Source: Fervidicella metallireducens AeB (lineage in GTDB: Bacteria > Bacillota > Clostridia > Clostridiales > Caloramatoraceae). Taken from it: a stretch of DNA of 45,146 nucleotides. Below the pieces are notes generated by a model. That model saw only the letters and a program-made list of their open reading frames with translations. It searched no databases and was not told the DNA's origin. Position numbers and translations under genes: made by a program. Each line of letters begins with the position of its first letter. The first letter of the stretch is position 1. Of this stretch, positions 34,288-43,717 are shown one piece after another. The stretch is from contig NZ_AZQP01000021.1 in the NCBI RefSeq assembly GCF_000601455.1, positions 1-45,146 of the forward strand, read 5' to 3'.

Positions 34288-35137
34288 ATGAAGAAAAATA
34301 AATTTATATATAGAGGTTTCTTTCCAATATTTGTACTAATATTTTTAATCTTTTCTATAAACTTTGCAGGTAAGCATGTAAAAACAGAAGAGGTCAGATA
34401 TTCTACATATGAGGAAAAGATACAAATAGATGGTTTTTATTTTACTCAAGAATACGTTGTTTATAATGGTAAATTAGATGGCTTTAAACTTAGATATAAA
34501 AATGGTGAGAGGATAGCAAAAGATAAAGAAATTTCAAATGGCATTAATTCTCCAGAGGCAGGAATGATACTTTATCAAATTGATGGTTTTGAGAATAAAT
34601 ATAATTTAACCAATATTGCTGAAATTTCAGAAGAAGAAATAAAAAAGATGAAAAATAATGAATTAAGTGAAGGCATAAAGATAGTAAATAATAGTACATG
34701 GTACATTTGTGTAAAGGTGATGCCTGAGGATAGTGGATATTTTAAAAGGGGTATGGTAAAAGAAATATCAGTTAATGAAAAAATTTATATGGCTGAAGTT
34801 TTTAGAAAAGTTAAAAATACAGATGGTGATTTTATTGTTTTTAAACTTAGAAGTGATTTTGATATTTTGAATTTGCATAGAACATTTTCTGGGTATATAA
34901 TAAAATCTAGGCATAAGGCTTAATTGTGCCAATAGAGGCTGTATGTGAAGAGGACGGAAGTAAAGGTGTTTTTATAAAGAAAAATGGATATGCTGAATTT
35001 AGAAAAGTAGATATTATTTATCAGGGAAATGACATAGCCGTTATAAGCCTAATTTGAAGGCTAGAAAGAAAATTTTAGAATTTGATAAAGTTATTATAAA
35101 TCCTGATGGTTTAAAAACGGGAAAAAAAGTTAGATAA
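34288..35137 (+). CDS. Membrane-fusion/HlyD-like protein, broken by two frameshifts
   Basis: This resembles the putative membrane-fusion (HlyD-like) protein found beside ylmE and sepF in many Clostridia. Its role is unknown. It has an N-terminal membrane segment (FFPIFVLIFLIFSINFAG) and an extracytoplasmic part with beta-rich sequence. GGAGGTG precedes the ATG. The first frame stops at 34923. The next segment (LIVPIEAVCEEDGSKGVFIKK...) needs one base added near 34917-34922. A second base is missing near 35046-35051 before NLKARKKILEFDKVIINPDG. With both restored, about 283 residues run to 35137. Two lesions make true decay more possible here than in the essential genes. Confidence 0.7.
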
Positions 35138-35149
35138 AGAGGTGGTATC

Positions 35150-35848
35150 ATGAATATATCACGAAATTTAAATGAAGTTTTCAAAAATATTGAAAATGCT
35201 GCAATAAGATCTGGAAGAAAAAGAGATGATATTATGCTTATTGCAGTTAGTAAGACCCATCCAGTAGAGGCTGTTTTTGAGGCACAAAAATGTGGAGTTA
35301 ATGTTTTTGGTGAAAACAAAGTTCAAGAGCTATTAGAAAAATATGATAAGGTTCCTGATGCAAAATGGCATCTGATAGGTCATTTGCAGCGCAATAAGGT
35401 TAAATATATTATAGATAAAGTGGAGATGATACATTCACTGGATAGTATTGAACTTGCAGCAGAAATTAATAAACGTGCTGAGAAAATCAAAAAAGTAATG
35501 CCAGTACTTATACAAATCAATATAGGTAAAGAAGAAAGTAAGTCGGGGATATTTGAGGAAGATATCTACTCATTTATGGAGGGATTAAGTGTGTTTTCAA
35601 ATATTTTAGTGTCAGGTATAATGACAATTCCTCCTGCAACCGATAATAAGGATAAGACGAGAGAATATTTCAAACGAATGAAGGAAATATTCGATAAAAT
35701 AAAGGTTAATAATTATAGTAACTTTGATATTAAGTACCTTTCAATGGGAATGTCTTCAGATTATGAAATAGCCATTGAAGAGGGAGCTAATATTATTAGA
35801 GTTGGAACAGGAATTTTTGGTTCAAGGAATTATAGTAAGGAGGTTTAA
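35150..35848 (+). CDS. ylmE: PLP homeostasis protein YlmE (YggS family)
   Basis: YggS/YlmE proteins bind pyridoxal 5'-phosphate and help balance free PLP and amino-acid pools. No clear catalytic activity is established. The 232-residue product has the PLP-binding VSKTHPVEAV lysine near residue 35, FGENKVQEL, WHLIGHLQRNKVKY and the phosphate-binding VRVGTGIFGSR-like end. GAGGTGG precedes the ATG, and sepF starts 2 nt after the stop. The ylmE-sepF-ylmG-ylmH-divIVA order is standard for Gram-positive bacteria. Confidence 0.93.
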   Translation: MNISRNLNEVFKNIENAAIRSGRKRDDIMLIAVSKTHPVEAVFEAQKCGVNVFGENKVQELLEKYDKVPDAKWHLIGHLQRNKVKYIIDKVEMIHSLDSIELAAEINKRAEKIKKVMPVLIQINIGKEESKSGIFEEDIYSFMEGLSVFSNILVSGIMTIPPATDNKDKTREYFKRMKEIFDKIKVNNYSNFDIKYLSMGMSSDYEIAIEEGANIIRVGTGIFGSRNYSKEV

Positions 35849-35850
35849 TT

Positions 35851-36303
35851 ATGTCAAATAAATTGATGAAACCATTAAACAAAGTCTTCGGTGCTATGGG
35901 TTTAGTAGATGAAGAAGATGATGAAATTATTGAAAGACAGGAAATTATTGAAGAAGAGTCTGATTTTGAAGAACCAGAGCTTTTGAACACTCGTAAAAAT
36001 AAAATAGTAAGCATTAAAACAAATTCACAGGCTAAGGTGGTTTTAAAAAAACCAACGGAGATGCAGGATGTCATGGAAATAATTGACTGTATAAAATCAA
36101 GAAGAATTGTTGTGATGAATATAGTTGAAGTTGAAGCAAAATTATCCCAGAGAATGCTGGATAGCATTAGTGGTGCATGTTATGCTTTAAATGGTGTGAT
36201 CCAAGAGGTAGGAAAGTCAATTTATCTAATAGCACCTGATAATGTAGAAATATCTAATGAATTAAGGCAACAGATAAATAATGGTGGTTTTTTGAATTTC
36301 TAA
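35851..36303 (+). CDS. sepF: Cell division protein SepF
   Basis: SepF bundles FtsZ filaments and tethers the Z ring to the membrane, partly in parallel with FtsA. The 150-residue product has an N-terminal membrane-binding helix (KLMKPLNKVFGAMGL), an acidic linker and the C-terminal dimerisation fold (VVLKKPTEMQDVMEIIDCIKSRRIVVMNIVEV, LDSISGACYALNG). AAGGAGG precedes the ATG. It follows ylmE by 2 nt. Confidence 0.95.
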   Translation: MSNKLMKPLNKVFGAMGLVDEEDDEIIERQEIIEEESDFEEPELLNTRKNKIVSIKTNSQAKVVLKKPTEMQDVMEIIDCIKSRRIVVMNIVEVEAKLSQRMLDSISGACYALNGVIQEVGKSIYLIAPDNVEISNELRQQINNGGFLNF

Positions 36304-36323
36304 ACTGATAAGGGGGAATAACC

Positions 36324-36575
36324 TTGGGATATACTTTATCGGTATTATTAAGTAAGTTTATATCATTATTTGAAACATTGATTTTTATTTATGTTTTATC
36401 ATCTTGGTTTGCGGATTTTAGAAATCATTGGATAATAGAATCAATAGGAAAAATAGTTAATCCGATACTATATCCCTGTTATAAATTGCAAAACAAGATC
36501 TTTCCGAATTTGCCAGTTGATCTATCGCCAATGATAGCATTTCTTATTCTTGAATTCTTTAGAAGATTTATTTAG
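36324..36575 (+). CDS. ylmG: YggT/YlmG family membrane protein
   Basis: YggT-family proteins are small two-pass membrane proteins conserved next to sepF. Their function is unclear, and envelope or division roles have been suggested. The 83-residue product has hydrophobic segments near both ends and the family pattern FIYVLSSWF...NPILYPCYKLQNKI. The start is TTG at 36324 after AGGGGGAA. No in-frame ATG is available near that point. Confidence 0.88.
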   Translation: MGYTLSVLLSKFISLFETLIFIYVLSSWFADFRNHWIIESIGKIVNPILYPCYKLQNKIFPNLPVDLSPMIAFLILEFFRRFI

Positions 36576-36590
36576 ATAGGATAGATAAAT

Positions 36591-37352
36591 ATGAATTTGT
36601 ATATAACAAAAAACGAAGAACAAAATGAGAAAACAAAGCAGTTATATGGCAAAATTAAAAGGGCAAAGGAAAGCTGGCAACCAGTTTTCACCAGTTTTTT
36701 AGGACCAGATGAACAGATATTACTTAGTAAGATGTGTGAGTCTGAAGATTTGTGTGTGAATTTTTTCGGTAGCAAGGGATGCTTTGAAAGAGCGATGGCA
36801 GTTATTAGTAGTTACAAATATGAAGGAGATATTCCTTTAGAGGTAATTAAGATAACTGCAAATATGAAGTTTGAAAAATTGGAGCATAAAGATTATTTCG
36901 GAACTTTATTATCATTAGGAATAAAAAAGGAAAAAATTGGAGATATAAATGTATATAGTGATGGAGCTGAAATTTGGATCAGTAGAGAAATCAGTGATTA
37001 TGTATGCTTAAATTTAAATAAAATTAAACATACAGGAGTTAAAGTAAATAAAATACCTGTACATGAAGCTAGGGAGAGAGTACAGGAATTTAAGATCACC
37101 AATGTTAATGTTGCTTCAACTAGATTAGATTGTTTTGTGTCGGAGATTACTGGTTTGTCAAGAAGTCTTGCAGCTAGTAAGGTTAAAAGTGGAGATGTAA
37201 AGCTCAATCATTGCGTTATAGAGGACACTTCTTTTAAGGTATCTGAAGGTGACATAATATCAATAAGAGGATTTGGAAGATTTATAGTCCATAGCTTTAT
37301 AAAGACTTCAAAAAGTGGAAGATTAGTTTATCAAATTAAAAAATACATATAG
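36591..37352 (+). CDS. ylmH: S4-domain RNA-binding protein YlmH
   Basis: YlmH carries an S4 RNA-binding domain. In Bacillus it acts on stalled ribosomal complexes in quality control. The 253-residue product has the N-terminal YlmH region (FLGPDEQILLSKMCE, FFGSKGCFERAMAVIS) and the C-terminal S4 domain (STRLDCFVSEITGLSRSLAASKVKSGDVKLNHC). It sits between ylmG and divIVA, 15 nt after the first and 10 nt before the second. Confidence 0.92.
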   Translation: MNLYITKNEEQNEKTKQLYGKIKRAKESWQPVFTSFLGPDEQILLSKMCESEDLCVNFFGSKGCFERAMAVISSYKYEGDIPLEVIKITANMKFEKLEHKDYFGTLLSLGIKKEKIGDINVYSDGAEIWISREISDYVCLNLNKIKHTGVKVNKIPVHEARERVQEFKITNVNVASTRLDCFVSEITGLSRSLAASKVKSGDVKLNHCVIEDTSFKVSEGDIISIRGFGRFIVHSFIKTSKSGRLVYQIKKYI

Positions 37353-37362
37353 GAGGGGTAAA

Positions 37363-37830
37363 ATGGCTATAACACCAAATGAAATAAGTAACAAGGATTT
37401 TAAAAAGGTTTTTAGAGGGTATGACATAGATGAAGTAGACGAATTTTTAGAGCAGATCGTTGAGGAATATGAAAAACTTTATAAAGAAAATATAACGAAC
37501 AAAGAAAAAGCAGCTGCATTAAATGAAAAACTTGAACATTATTCCAATATGGAAAGCACCCTTCAAAGTACTTTATTATTGGCTCAATCAGCTGCAGAAC
37601 AGGCAAAAGAATCTTCAAAAAAGGAAGCTGAACTTATAATAAAAGATGCACAGGAAACAGCCGCAGGGATAATAAAAAAAGCTGAAGACAGAGTTGCAGA
37701 AATAAATAAAGAATATGAAATACTAAAACAACAGTTTAATATGTTTAAATCCAGGTTTGTTGGCTTACTGCAAGCTCAAATGGATTCCATTGAAAAATCT
37801 GCAACTGATTTAGGTATAGAGAAGCAATAA
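37363..37830 (+). CDS. divIVA: Cell-pole and septum protein DivIVA
   Basis: DivIVA binds negatively curved membrane at septa and poles and recruits division-site or sporulation partners. The 155-residue protein has the conserved N-terminal lipid-binding domain (ITPNEISNKDFKKVFRGYDIDEVDEFL), followed by long coiled coils rich in Glu, Lys and Ala. AGGAGGGG precedes the ATG. No terminator follows. The T-box promoter of ileS begins 4 nt after the stop. Confidence 0.95.
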   Translation: MAITPNEISNKDFKKVFRGYDIDEVDEFLEQIVEEYEKLYKENITNKEKAAALNEKLEHYSNMESTLQSTLLLAQSAAEQAKESSKKEAELIIKDAQETAAGIIKKAEDRVAEINKEYEILKQQFNMFKSRFVGLLQAQMDSIEKSATDLGIEKQ

Positions 37831-37833
37831 TAG

Positions 37834-37862
37834 TTGACATGTAATTGTATTTATAGTATATT
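37834..37862 (+). promoter_or_regulatory. Sigma-A promoter of the ileS leader
   Basis: A perfect TTGACA (37834-37839), a 17-bp spacer and TATATT (37857-37862) place the start near 37869, just before the T-box leader. Confidence 0.85.
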
Positions 37863-37868
37863 TATGGA

Positions 37869-38104
37869 TAAATATTTAAAGATTAAAAACATTGACAGGG
37901 AAGAGTAGATAGATGTATGTTTTACAGAGAGTGGGGAAAGGTGAAAGCCCATAAATAATTATCTATTGAAAATCACCCTTGAGTTGCAGGCTGAATTTAG
38001 TAAGCTGTGCCGGCCTTCTCCAATGGCCGTTATCATTAAAGTTATAAATTTGGGTGGTACCGCGAGCAGATTTCTTCGCCCCAGGGGGAAGGTCTGCTTT
38101 TTTA
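37869..38104 (+). promoter_or_regulatory. T-box riboswitch (isoleucine) of ileS
   Basis: The leader holds Stem I features (AGAGAG around 37926, then GGTGAAAGCCC). A candidate Ile specifier ATC lies at 37972-37974, in AAATCACCCTTGAGT. The invariant T-box GGGTGGTACCGCG is at 38052-38064. The competing terminator has AGCAGA (38065-38070) and TCTGCT (38093-38098) arms and a T run. Uncharged tRNA-Ile should stabilise the antiterminator and turn ileS on. Confidence 0.93.
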
Positions 38105-38137
38105 TTTGCAAAATATTATTACAGGAGGTATGGATAG

Positions 38138-40927
38138 ATGGATTACGGAAAAACATTGAATTTACCACAAACAGATTTTGCTATGAGAGCAAATTTACCA
38201 CAGAAGGAACCTAACATATTAAAGGAGTGGGATGAAAAGAATATTTATGAAAAAACACTGGAAAAAAATACTGGAAGGCCTACATTCGTATTGCATGATG
38301 GACCTCCATATGCCAACGGGGATATACATTTAGGACATACTTTAAACAAGGTATTAAAGGATATTATTAATAAATATAAAACAATGAGAGGATACTACAC
38401 ACCATATGTTCCAGGTTGGGATACACATGGGCTGCCAATTGAACTTCAAGCCATAAAAAAATTAGGTGTTAACAAAAACGAAGTATCACCTGTTGAATTT
38501 AGAAAGATGTGTAAAGAATATGCTTTAAGCCAGGTGGAAAGACAGAAAGAGCAGTTTAAAAGACTTGGAGTAATTGGAGATTGGGAGAACCCATATCTTA
38601 CACTTCACCCAGAATTTGAAGCTAAACAAATAGAGGTATTCGGTAAAATGGCCGAAGAAGGATATATATATAAGGGATTAAAACCTGTATACTGGTGTAC
38701 TTCATGTGAAACTGCGTTAGCTGAGGCGGAGATAGAGTATGCAGATAAAGAATCAAATTCTATTTATGTAAAATTCAGATTGAAAGATGATAAAGGTTTG
38801 TTTGACAATCTAAACATCGATAAAGAAAAAGTATTCTATGTTATATGGACTACAACCACATGGACTCTGCCAGCTAACTTAGCAATATGTTTAGGTGCAG
38901 ATTTTGAATATGTGCTTGCACAATTTAAAGACGAGGTTTATATAGTTGCAAAGGAACTGCTTGAGAGCGTAAAGAAGGCAGCTGGACTTGAAAATGAGGT
39001 AATATTAGCTACTTTCAAGGGTAGTGAGCTTGAAGGACAAACTTGTAAACATGCATTTTATGACAGAGATTCTTTAGTAATAAATGGAGAGCATGTAACC
39101 CTTGATTCAGGAACTGGTTGTGTGCATACAGCCCCAGGACATGGTCAAGAGGACTTTATGATAGGACAAAAATACGGATTAGAAGTTCTAAATCCTGTAG
39201 ATGCCAGAGGTAGATTCACAGAACAGGCTGGAAAATATCAAGGTTTAACATATAAAGAAGGAAATAAAGTTATTCTTGAAGACCTGATAGAAAGCGGAGC
39301 CTTATTAGCACAGGAAAAGATAGTTCACTCCTATCCACATTGTTGGAGATGTAAACAACCAATAATATTCAGGGCAACTGAGCAATGGTTTGCTTCAATT
39401 AATGGATTTAAGGAAGCTGCATTAGAAGCAATCAAAACTGTTAAGTGGTTACCTGAATGGGGTGAAGAAAGAATTGCAAATATGGTTGCAGATAGAGGAG
39501 ACTGGTGCATTTCAAGACAAAGAACATGGGGGGTTCCAATTCCTATATTTTATTGTCAAGAATGTGGAAAGGAAATAATAAATAGTGAAACAATAAAGAA
39601 GGTTGCTGATATTTTTAGAATTAAGGGTGCTGATGCATGGTATGAATTATCAGCAAAGGAACTGTTGCCTGAAGGAACAAAATGTTCATGTGGCTGTACT
39701 GACTTTAGAAAAGAAAGTGACATAATGGATGTATGGTTTGATTCAGGTTCAAGTCATGCAGGTGTACTTGAAACGAGAAAAGAATTAACTTGGCCATCAG
39801 ATTTATATCTTGAAGGAAATGATCAATATAGAGGATGGTTCCAATCATCCCTTTTAACTGCTGTTGCAGCCAGGGGAGCTGCACCATATAAAACAGTTAT
39901 TACCCATGGAATGGTTGTTGACGGTGAAGGAAGAAAGATGTCAAAATCACTTGGTAATGGAATTGACCCACTTGAAGTAATAAAGGAATATGGTGCTGAT
40001 ATTTTAAGACTATGGGTTTCTTCTTCTGATTATAAGACTGATGTTCGAATTTCAAAAGATATTTTAAAACAGTTATCAGAGGTTTACAGAAAAATAAGAA
40101 ATACTGGAAGATATATGATTGGAAATCTTTATGATTTTAACCCAGATACAGATATGGTAAATTATGAGGATATGAATGAACTTGATAAATGGGCATTACT
40201 TAAGCTGCAACACTTAATTAAGGATGTAACTGAGGCTTATGAAAATTATCAATTTCATGTTCTTTATCATGATATTCATAATTTCTGTGTAATAGATATG
40301 AGTAACTTTTATCTGGATATAATAAAGGATAGATTGTATACTTCAAAAGCTACTTCAAAGGAAAGAAGAGCTGCACAGACAGTTATGTATGAAACTTTAA
40401 ATGCATTAGTTAAAATGATAGCGCCTGTATTGTCATTCTCATCAGAAGAAATATGGAAACATATGCCTCATGGCAAAGGTGATTCCCTTGAAAGTGTATT
40501 GCTTGCCCCTTGGCCTGAATATATAGATAAATATGTAGACGAAGCATTAGAAGCAAAATGGGATAAAATGATAGATATAAGAGCTGAGGTTTCAAAGGCA
40601 CTAGAAGCTGCAAGGGCAAATAAAATAATTGGAAGTTCGTTAAATGCAAAAATAGAAATATACGCAGATGGAGAGACTTTCGACTATTTAACAAGTGTCA
40701 GAAGTTATTTAGAAACAATATTTATAGTTTCAAAGCTTGAACTTATAAAGGGAACTCTTTCGGCACCAAATGATGCTTATGCTTCAGAAATGAATAAAGA
40801 GCTTAAAGTAGTAGTGACACAAGCACCGGGAGAAAAATGTGAAAGATGTTGGACATTTAGTGAGACTGTTGGAATGGATAATGAACATCCAACCATATGT
40901 GCAAAATGTGTAGAGAATTTAAAATAA
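38138..40927 (+). CDS. ileS: Isoleucyl-tRNA synthetase IleS
   Basis: IleS charges tRNA-Ile and edits valine. The 929-residue class I synthetase has the HIGH signature (HLGH, residues 64-67, in DGPPYANGDIHLGH). The editing domain follows (TWTLPANLAI), then KMSKS at 600-604. A C-terminal zinc site closes the protein (CERCWTFSETVG and CAKC). The ATG at 38138 follows AGGAGGT. It is the sole target of the T-box upstream. The sequence of the whole gene is intact. Confidence 0.97.
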   Translation: MDYGKTLNLPQTDFAMRANLPQKEPNILKEWDEKNIYEKTLEKNTGRPTFVLHDGPPYANGDIHLGHTLNKVLKDIINKYKTMRGYYTPYVPGWDTHGLPIELQAIKKLGVNKNEVSPVEFRKMCKEYALSQVERQKEQFKRLGVIGDWENPYLTLHPEFEAKQIEVFGKMAEEGYIYKGLKPVYWCTSCETALAEAEIEYADKESNSIYVKFRLKDDKGLFDNLNIDKEKVFYVIWTTTTWTLPANLAICLGADFEYVLAQFKDEVYIVAKELLESVKKAAGLENEVILATFKGSELEGQTCKHAFYDRDSLVINGEHVTLDSGTGCVHTAPGHGQEDFMIGQKYGLEVLNPVDARGRFTEQAGKYQGLTYKEGNKVILEDLIESGALLAQEKIVHSYPHCWRCKQPIIFRATEQWFASINGFKEAALEAIKTVKWLPEWGEERIANMVADRGDWCISRQRTWGVPIPIFYCQECGKEIINSETIKKVADIFRIKGADAWYELSAKELLPEGTKCSCGCTDFRKESDIMDVWFDSGSSHAGVLETRKELTWPSDLYLEGNDQYRGWFQSSLLTAVAARGAAPYKTVITHGMVVDGEGRKMSKSLGNGIDPLEVIKEYGADILRLWVSSSDYKTDVRISKDILKQLSEVYRKIRNTGRYMIGNLYDFNPDTDMVNYEDMNELDKWALLKLQHLIKDVTEAYENYQFHVLYHDIHNFCVIDMSNFYLDIIKDRLYTSKATSKERRAAQTVMYETLNALVKMIAPVLSFSSEEIWKHMPHGKGDSLESVLLAPWPEYIDKYVDEALEAKWDKMIDIRAEVSKALEAARANKIIGSSLNAKIEIYADGETFDYLTSVRSYLETIFIVSKLELIKGTLSAPNDAYASEMNKELKVVVTQAPGEKCERCWTFSETVGMDNEHPTICAKCVENLK

Positions 40928-40934
40928 CAAAATT

Positions 40935-40965
40935 AATATGGATAGCATATAATGCTATCCATATT
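40935..40965 (+). terminator. 14-bp palindromic hairpin after ileS
   Basis: AATATGGATAGCAT (40935-40948) pairs perfectly with 40952-40965 around a 3-nt loop, 7 nt after the ileS stop. No T run follows (GCTTAG), so it may be a weak or factor-assisted terminator or an mRNA-stability element. It is also next to the aroB ribosome binding site. Confidence 0.45.
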
Positions 40966-40984
40966 GCTTAGAGAAGGGATATTG

Positions 40985-42055
40985 ATGGATGAAATTAAAG
41001 TAAATGCAACAAAGCCATACAGTGTTTATATAAGTAATTGTAGTCTTGATTTTAAGTTGTTATTGGAAGATAAAAGCATAAAAAACATTTTTATAATTAC
41101 CGACGAAAATGTATATAACAATCATAAAAAGTTTATAGATGAATTAAAAGATAGAGCAATTGGAATCAAAATATTAAAGCCTGGGGAAGAGAGTAAATCC
41201 CTAGATACTGTAGTGAGTATCTATAATGAGCTGTTAAAAGCTAATGTCAACAGGGAAACACATATTGCTGCCATAGGAGGTGGTGTTGTTGGTGATATAT
41301 CTGGATTTGTAGCTTCAACATTTATGCGAGGAATTAATATTATTCAGGTTCCAACAACCCTTATGGCTCAATGTGACAGTAGTATAGGTGGTAAAAATGG
41401 GTTTAATTATAAAGGACTGAAAAATATAATAGGTACCTTCTATCAGCCGAAATTTGTATATATAGATATAAATTTCCTGAAAACATTGAATGAAAGAGAA
41501 TTTAAAAGTGGTATATCTGAAATTATTAAATATGGATATGCGTGTGATGAAAGTTTATTTTCATTTATCCTTAAAAACAAGTCTAATATAAAGGAACGAA
41601 AAACAAAAGAATTGCTTTATATTGTTAATAAAAGTGCAGCTATTAAGGGAAGCATAGTCGAGAGAGATGAATTGGATTTAAATTTAAGACAGATTTTAAA
41701 TTTTGGTCATACAATAGGTCATGCAATTGAAAGTTTAAGCTATTTTCAGTTATCACATGGTGAAGCTGTTTCAATTGGTATGTATCTAGAATCATATTTA
41801 TCTTACAAAATAGGTTATTTAAAATGGGAAGAACTTGAAAGTCTAAGAAAACTAATAGAATTCTTTAAACTCCCTTATTTTAATAAAAATATTAATTATG
41901 GAGAAATTATTGGTATAATGCAAAAGGATAAGAAAAAAATATCAAATAACATAAAATTTGCTTTGCCTGACAAAGTCGGTCATGCTATAATTACAACGGA
42001 TATAACAAACGATCAGATAATTGAGTGTCTAAATGAGTTAAAGGGGAGGCTTTGA
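40985..42055 (+). CDS. aroB: 3-dehydroquinate synthase AroB
   Basis: AroB converts DAHP to 3-dehydroquinate, step two of the shikimate pathway, using NAD and a divalent metal. The 356-residue product has GGGVVGDISGFVASTFMRG, PTTLMAQCDSSIGGKNG and the metal-binding FGHTIGHAIE and LSHGEAVSIGM histidines. The ATG at 40985 follows AAGGGAT. An in-frame ATG at 40952 lies in the hairpin. Together with aroF, which supplies its substrate, it forms a small shikimate unit with mtnN between. Confidence 0.95.
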   Translation: MDEIKVNATKPYSVYISNCSLDFKLLLEDKSIKNIFIITDENVYNNHKKFIDELKDRAIGIKILKPGEESKSLDTVVSIYNELLKANVNRETHIAAIGGGVVGDISGFVASTFMRGINIIQVPTTLMAQCDSSIGGKNGFNYKGLKNIIGTFYQPKFVYIDINFLKTLNEREFKSGISEIIKYGYACDESLFSFILKNKSNIKERKTKELLYIVNKSAAIKGSIVERDELDLNLRQILNFGHTIGHAIESLSYFQLSHGEAVSIGMYLESYLSYKIGYLKWEELESLRKLIEFFKLPYFNKNINYGEIIGIMQKDKKKISNNIKFALPDKVGHAIITTDITNDQIIECLNELKGRL

Positions 42056-42059
42056 TATA

Positions 42060-42752
42060 ATGGTTATTGGTATAATAGGCGCAATGGAAGAAGAGGTTCA
42101 AGCTATAAAAGAGGAAATGGCAGTTGATAGGATAGAGAAAAAAGCAGGTCTTGAATTCTATATGGGTAAATTTTTAGGTAAAGAAGTAGTTGTGGTTAGA
42201 AGCGGAATTGGAAAGGTCAATGCTGCAATTTGTACACAAATCTTAATAGATGACTTTAATGTGGATATGGTAATTAATACAGGTATTGCTGGTGGTGTAA
42301 ATATTAACATTAATCCTGGAGACGTTGTTATTTCAACAGATTTAGTACATCATGATGTTGATGCAACTGCCTTTGGCTATGACATAGGTCAAGTACCAAG
42401 ATTGGAAAGCTTCTCTTTTAAGGCAGATGAAAGGCTTGTTGAAATAGCAATAAATGCAGCAGAAAAAATGGATAAGTTTAAGGTGTTTAAAGGAAGAATA
42501 ATATCAGGAGATCAATTTATTGCTAATCATGAAAAAATAACATTTTTCAGGGAGAAGTTTGATGCATTTGCAGTTGAAATGGAGGGTGCAGCTATCGGGC
42601 ATGCATGTTTTATGAATAATATACCTTTTGTGGTAATTAGATCGATATCAGATAAAGCTGATGGAAGTGCACAGATGGATTATCAAACATTCCAGAATAT
42701 AGCGATTAGTAATTCAATTGGAATATTAAAAAACATGATTAATTGTATGTAG
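42060..42752 (+). CDS. mtnN: 5'-methylthioadenosine/S-adenosylhomocysteine nucleosidase MtnN
   Basis: MtnN hydrolyses MTA and SAH to adenine and the thioribose, clearing the by-products of SAM use. The 230-residue product begins MVIGIIGAMEEEVQAI, the usual family start. It has the active-site VVRSGIGKVNAA, NTGIAGGVN and VEMEGAAIGHAC (ribose-binding glutamate) and the RSISDKAD catalytic aspartate. It starts 4 nt after aroB and ends 11 nt before the likely aroF start. Confidence 0.95.
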   Translation: MVIGIIGAMEEEVQAIKEEMAVDRIEKKAGLEFYMGKFLGKEVVVVRSGIGKVNAAICTQILIDDFNVDMVINTGIAGGVNININPGDVVISTDLVHHDVDATAFGYDIGQVPRLESFSFKADERLVEIAINAAEKMDKFKVFKGRIISGDQFIANHEKITFFREKFDAFAVEMEGAAIGHACFMNNIPFVVIRSISDKADGSAQMDYQTFQNIAISNSIGILKNMINCM

Positions 42753-42763
42753 GTGATAAACTG

Positions 42764-43552
42764 GTGAAACTAAAGAAAATAACTAAAAAAGATACTATAA
42801 AAAAATCCAATGTAGACCCTATTATAATTGCAGGTCCTTGCAGTGTAGAAAATTTCCAATTAATGGACATGACAGCAGCTTTTCTGACTAATCTTGGAGT
42901 TAAATATTTAAGGGGCGGAGCTTTTAAGCCAAGAACTTCTCCTTACAGCTTTCAGGGACTTAAGGAAGAAGGAATAGATATATTAAAGGAAATAAGAGAA
43001 AAGTATGGACTGAAAATAGTTTCAGAAATTATGGACGCAAGAGATTTAGACTCTGCATTAGATGTAATTGATATTATTCAGATAGGTTCTAGAAATATGT
43101 ATAACTATACTTTATTAAAGGAAGTAGGAAAGACAAAGAAAAAAGTTTTGTTGAAAAGGGGAATGGCAGCTACAATTGAGGAATGGTTAAATGCAGCTGA
43201 ATACATAGCCTTAGAAGGAAACGACGATATTATTCTTTGTGAGCGTGGTATTAGAACATTTGAGACTTATACACGAAATACTCTGGATTTAAATTGTGTG
43301 CCTGTGGTAAAACAAAAAACGGGTTTAAAAATTATAGTAGATCCAAGTCATGGAACAGGAAGAAGAGAACTTGTTAAATCTATGAGTTTAGCTTCAATAT
43401 CGGCAGGTGCCGATGGATTGATCTTGGAGATTCATCCAGAACCGGATAAAGCAGTTTCAGATGGATTTCAATCATTAAACTTTAAAGAATTTGAAAATGT
43501 TTACCATCAAGTACTTAAACTATACAATATTATAAATACTGAGTTAAAATAA
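42764..43552 (+). CDS. aroF: 3-deoxy-7-phosphoheptulonate (DAHP) synthase, AroF/KDOPS-like type
   Basis: DAHP synthase joins PEP and erythrose 4-phosphate and commits carbon to aromatic amino acids. The 262-residue product belongs to the type Ib family related to KDO8P synthase. It has IIAGPCSVEN, YLRGGAFKPRTSPYSFQG, LLKRGMAATIEEW and DPSHGTGRRELV. No N-terminal ACT or ferredoxin-like regulatory domain is evident in the first 25 residues, so feedback control may be absent. The preferred start is GTG at 42764, 7 nt after AGGTGAT. An ATG at 42743 overlaps mtnN. Confidence 0.93.
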   Translation: MKLKKITKKDTIKKSNVDPIIIAGPCSVENFQLMDMTAAFLTNLGVKYLRGGAFKPRTSPYSFQGLKEEGIDILKEIREKYGLKIVSEIMDARDLDSALDVIDIIQIGSRNMYNYTLLKEVGKTKKKVLLKRGMAATIEEWLNAAEYIALEGNDDIILCERGIRTFETYTRNTLDLNCVPVVKQKTGLKIIVDPSHGTGRRELVKSMSLASISAGADGLILEIHPEPDKAVSDGFQSLNFKEFENVYHQVLKLYNIINTELK

Positions 43553-43586
43553 AGATTTCGTTTTAAAGATTAATAAAAACTTAAAG

Positions 43587-43636
43587 TGGCTGTTGCATTT
43601 GTATTTTTTAACTGCTGATGCGATAGCCATTTTTTA
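43587..43636 (+). terminator. Intrinsic terminator after aroF
   Basis: TGGCTGTTGCAT (43587-43598) pairs with ATGCGATAGCCA (43618-43629), allowing two G-U pairs, and is followed by seven T residues. The 19-nt loop is long. Confidence 0.75.
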
Positions 43637-43717
43637 TTATATATAAAAAATTTAATCCCCAAAACATCTTAAATATTTTTGTATATAACTAGGCACAATA
43701 TATTAGGAGGGGTATTA

